NCBI GenBank assembly: GCA_002393725.1
Contig: DGTJ01000133.1
Location: 8,138-21,307 of the forward strand
Source of the DNA: Prevotella sp. UBA4339
GTDB lineage: Bacteria; Bacteroidota; Bacteroidia; Bacteroidales; Bacteroidaceae
Direction of reading: 5' to 3'
DNA: 13,170 nt
Part shown: one piece after another, positions 12,052 through 13,170 of the stretch
How positions within the stretch are numbered: the first letter of the stretch is position 1
How the letters are laid out: the number at the start of each line of letters is the position of its first letter
The notes under the pieces: model-generated
Database searches by the model: none
Told to the model about the DNA's origin: nothing
What the model saw: only the letters and a program-made list of their open reading frames with translations
Made by a program: the position numbers and the translations under genes

Positions 12052-13170
12052 TTATCCACAGTGGAAATATCTCGTCACGAGCTTCTGGATCTCGTCGGGA
12101 TAACCCTCGATATCCTTTCTCAGTGTCTTGTCATCGAAGGCACGCAGCTGAGCGATGATACCGTCGATCATGGCAGGAGAGAACACACCATACTCCTCAA
12201 ACACCCTGCGCTGCTGCTCCAGACAGTCAGCAGAGGCGACGCATGAGTCGGGCAGCTGTGCGAGAGTGGCCAGGCGATCGGCATTCTCCGCTGCATGGAT
12301 ATTCACATCGACGTATGTGCGCTCTGCCACCTCAAGGGCATCGTCCATCTCGAAGCCGTGACGACAGGCCACACAGAGACCTGCGAGCAACTGATACAGA
12401 TCGGCACTTCCGTCGGGAGAGCGCATCTCCACCGTCTGCTTGATGCTGGTGTCATAGTTCGTCTCCGGCTCCAGGGGATTGGCAGCATGACTCATGTCTA
12501 CGTCAGAAGCCCACCCAAGAGGCACACGCACGAGCACCGAACGGTTGCGGTCGCCCCAGCACACATTAGTGGGAGCCTCCTGATGGGGCACGAGACGGAA
12601 GTAGCTGGTAGGATTCTTGTTGCCGAAGGCAGTGATGGATGGTGCGAGGTCCATCATACCGGCTATCATCCTGCGGGCTGCCTCGGAGAGCACACCGCCA
12701 GAGAGCATCTGGTTTCTTCCGTCCTTTGTCATACGCATGTGGATATGCAGTCCGGAGCCTGCCTTACCGGTGGTGATCTTGGGTGCGAAGGTGACGTCGT
12801 AGCCCATCTGATAGCCTAAGTTGCGGATGATCCACTTTGCGAGCATCAGCTGGTCTGCAGCCTGCTCCACGGGCACGGGCAGGAACTCTATCTCGTTCTG
12901 CTCGTAGTTCTTACCGTCGATGGTGAAGTTGCCCACCTCGGAGTGACCGTACTTGATCTGTCCGCCTGCCTGGGCGATATACTGCATGCAGCGGGTACGG
13001 AACTCATTGGCCTTGGCATACGGGGCTGACTCATGGTAGCCTCGCTGGTCCTGGGCAGGGAACACTCCCTCATCGTCGGAGATGACATAGTACTCCAGCT
13101 CGCCCATCGCCTGATACTCCATGCCCGTCACCTCACGGAAGGCCTCAGCTGCCTTGTGGAGGGTGTACTC
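12052..13170 (-). CDS. glnA: Glutamine synthetase family protein, 5' end beyond the window
   Basis: This ATP-dependent ligase family joins ammonia to glutamate. The visible 372 residues are the C-terminal catalytic part; the frame is open to the right edge (the first visible residues EYTLHKAAEAFREVTG belong to it), so an apparent GTG start at 13131 is internal. In fragment numbering: metal-binding MGELEYYV (22-29), YEQNEIEFLP (89-98), AGSGLHIHMRM (137-147, the ATP/metal loop equivalent of NGSGMHxH), SYFRLVP..EAP (189-199), WGDRNRSVLVRVP (205-217, glutamate/phosphate-binding arginines) and TVEMRSPDGSADLY (246-259). It ends shortly after, without the adenylylation-type C-terminus being certain, so it resembles type I rather than the about 730-aa type III enzyme. 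The GKAGSGLHIH variant means a GS-like ligase with another acceptor cannot be ruled out. Convergent with mrp, 5-nt gap. Confidence 0.88.
   Translation of the reverse strand, partial: EYTLHKAAEAFREVTGMEYQAMGELEYYVISDDEGVFPAQDQRGYHESAPYAKANEFRTRCMQYIAQAGGQIKYGHSEVGNFTIDGKNYEQNEIEFLPVPVEQAADQLMLAKWIIRNLGYQMGYDVTFAPKITTGKAGSGLHIHMRMTKDGRNQMLSGGVLSEAARRMIAGMMDLAPSITAFGNKNPTSYFRLVPHQEAPTNVCWGDRNRSVLVRVPLGWASDVDMSHAANPLEPETNYDTSIKQTVEMRSPDGSADLYQLLAGLCVACRHGFEMDDALEVAERTYVDVNIHAAENADRLATLAQLPDSCVASADCLEQQRRVFEEYGVFSPAMIDGIIAQLRAFDDKTLRKDIEGYPDEIQKLVTRYFHCG

Noticed and set aside
13089..13131. GTG at 13131 as the start of the glutamine synthetase gene
   Set aside because: The frame stays open to the window edge with plausible family sequence, and the N-terminal domain of the family would otherwise be missing.

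Overview
The window looks like an ordinary chromosomal segment of a Bacteroidales bacterium, most likely a Prevotella-type organism of moderate GC. The evidence is four promoters of the Bacteroidetes form (TTG/TTTG, then TAnnTTTG, always 20 nt apart), few Shine-Dalgarno sequences, a BspA-like leucine-rich repeat surface protein, and lineage-typical versions of RmlB, TrmB, XseA and Mrp. I see no rRNA, tRNA, CRISPR array, insertion sequence, phage gene or attachment site. It is tightly packed: the only two non-coding stretches (3277-3456 and 7183-7360) are each about 180 bp, and both hold divergent promoter pairs.

Layout. (1) 1-3276, minus strand: a four-gene chain, MATE exporter -> cytidylate kinase-like protein -> small metallophosphoesterase -> rfbB (dTDP-glucose 4,6-dehydratase, cut by the left edge). 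Neighbouring genes overlap or are at most about 10 nt apart, and all are read from one promoter at 3302-3333. (2) 3457-6465, plus strand: secreted subtilisin-like protease -> xseA -> xseB (exonuclease VII), read from a promoter at 3398-3429 whose -33 box lies in the loop of an inverted repeat. (3) 6469-7182, minus strand: a secreted, probably outer-membrane beta-barrel protein, convergent with xseB. (4) 7361-12046, plus strand: ilvE (branched-chain aminotransferase) -> trmB (tRNA m7G46 methyltransferase) -> BspA-like LRR surface protein -> mrp (Fe-S carrier ATPase), with gaps of 3, 9 and 3 nt. (5) 12052-13170, minus strand: a glutamine synthetase family gene whose 5' end is beyond the right edge.

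Most genes are housekeeping or envelope functions, and I do not find a convincing new defence or mobile system. The items most worth checking are: a 31-nt near-perfect palindrome inside xseA, in what looks like a loop; the operator-like inverted repeat around the -33 box of the protease/xseAB promoter; the LRR surface-protein gene lodged between trmB and mrp, with recent-looking DNA-level repeat duplication; an Mrp protein lacking the usual CxxC motif; and the compact MATE/cytidylate-kinase-like/phosphoesterase/rfbB chain.
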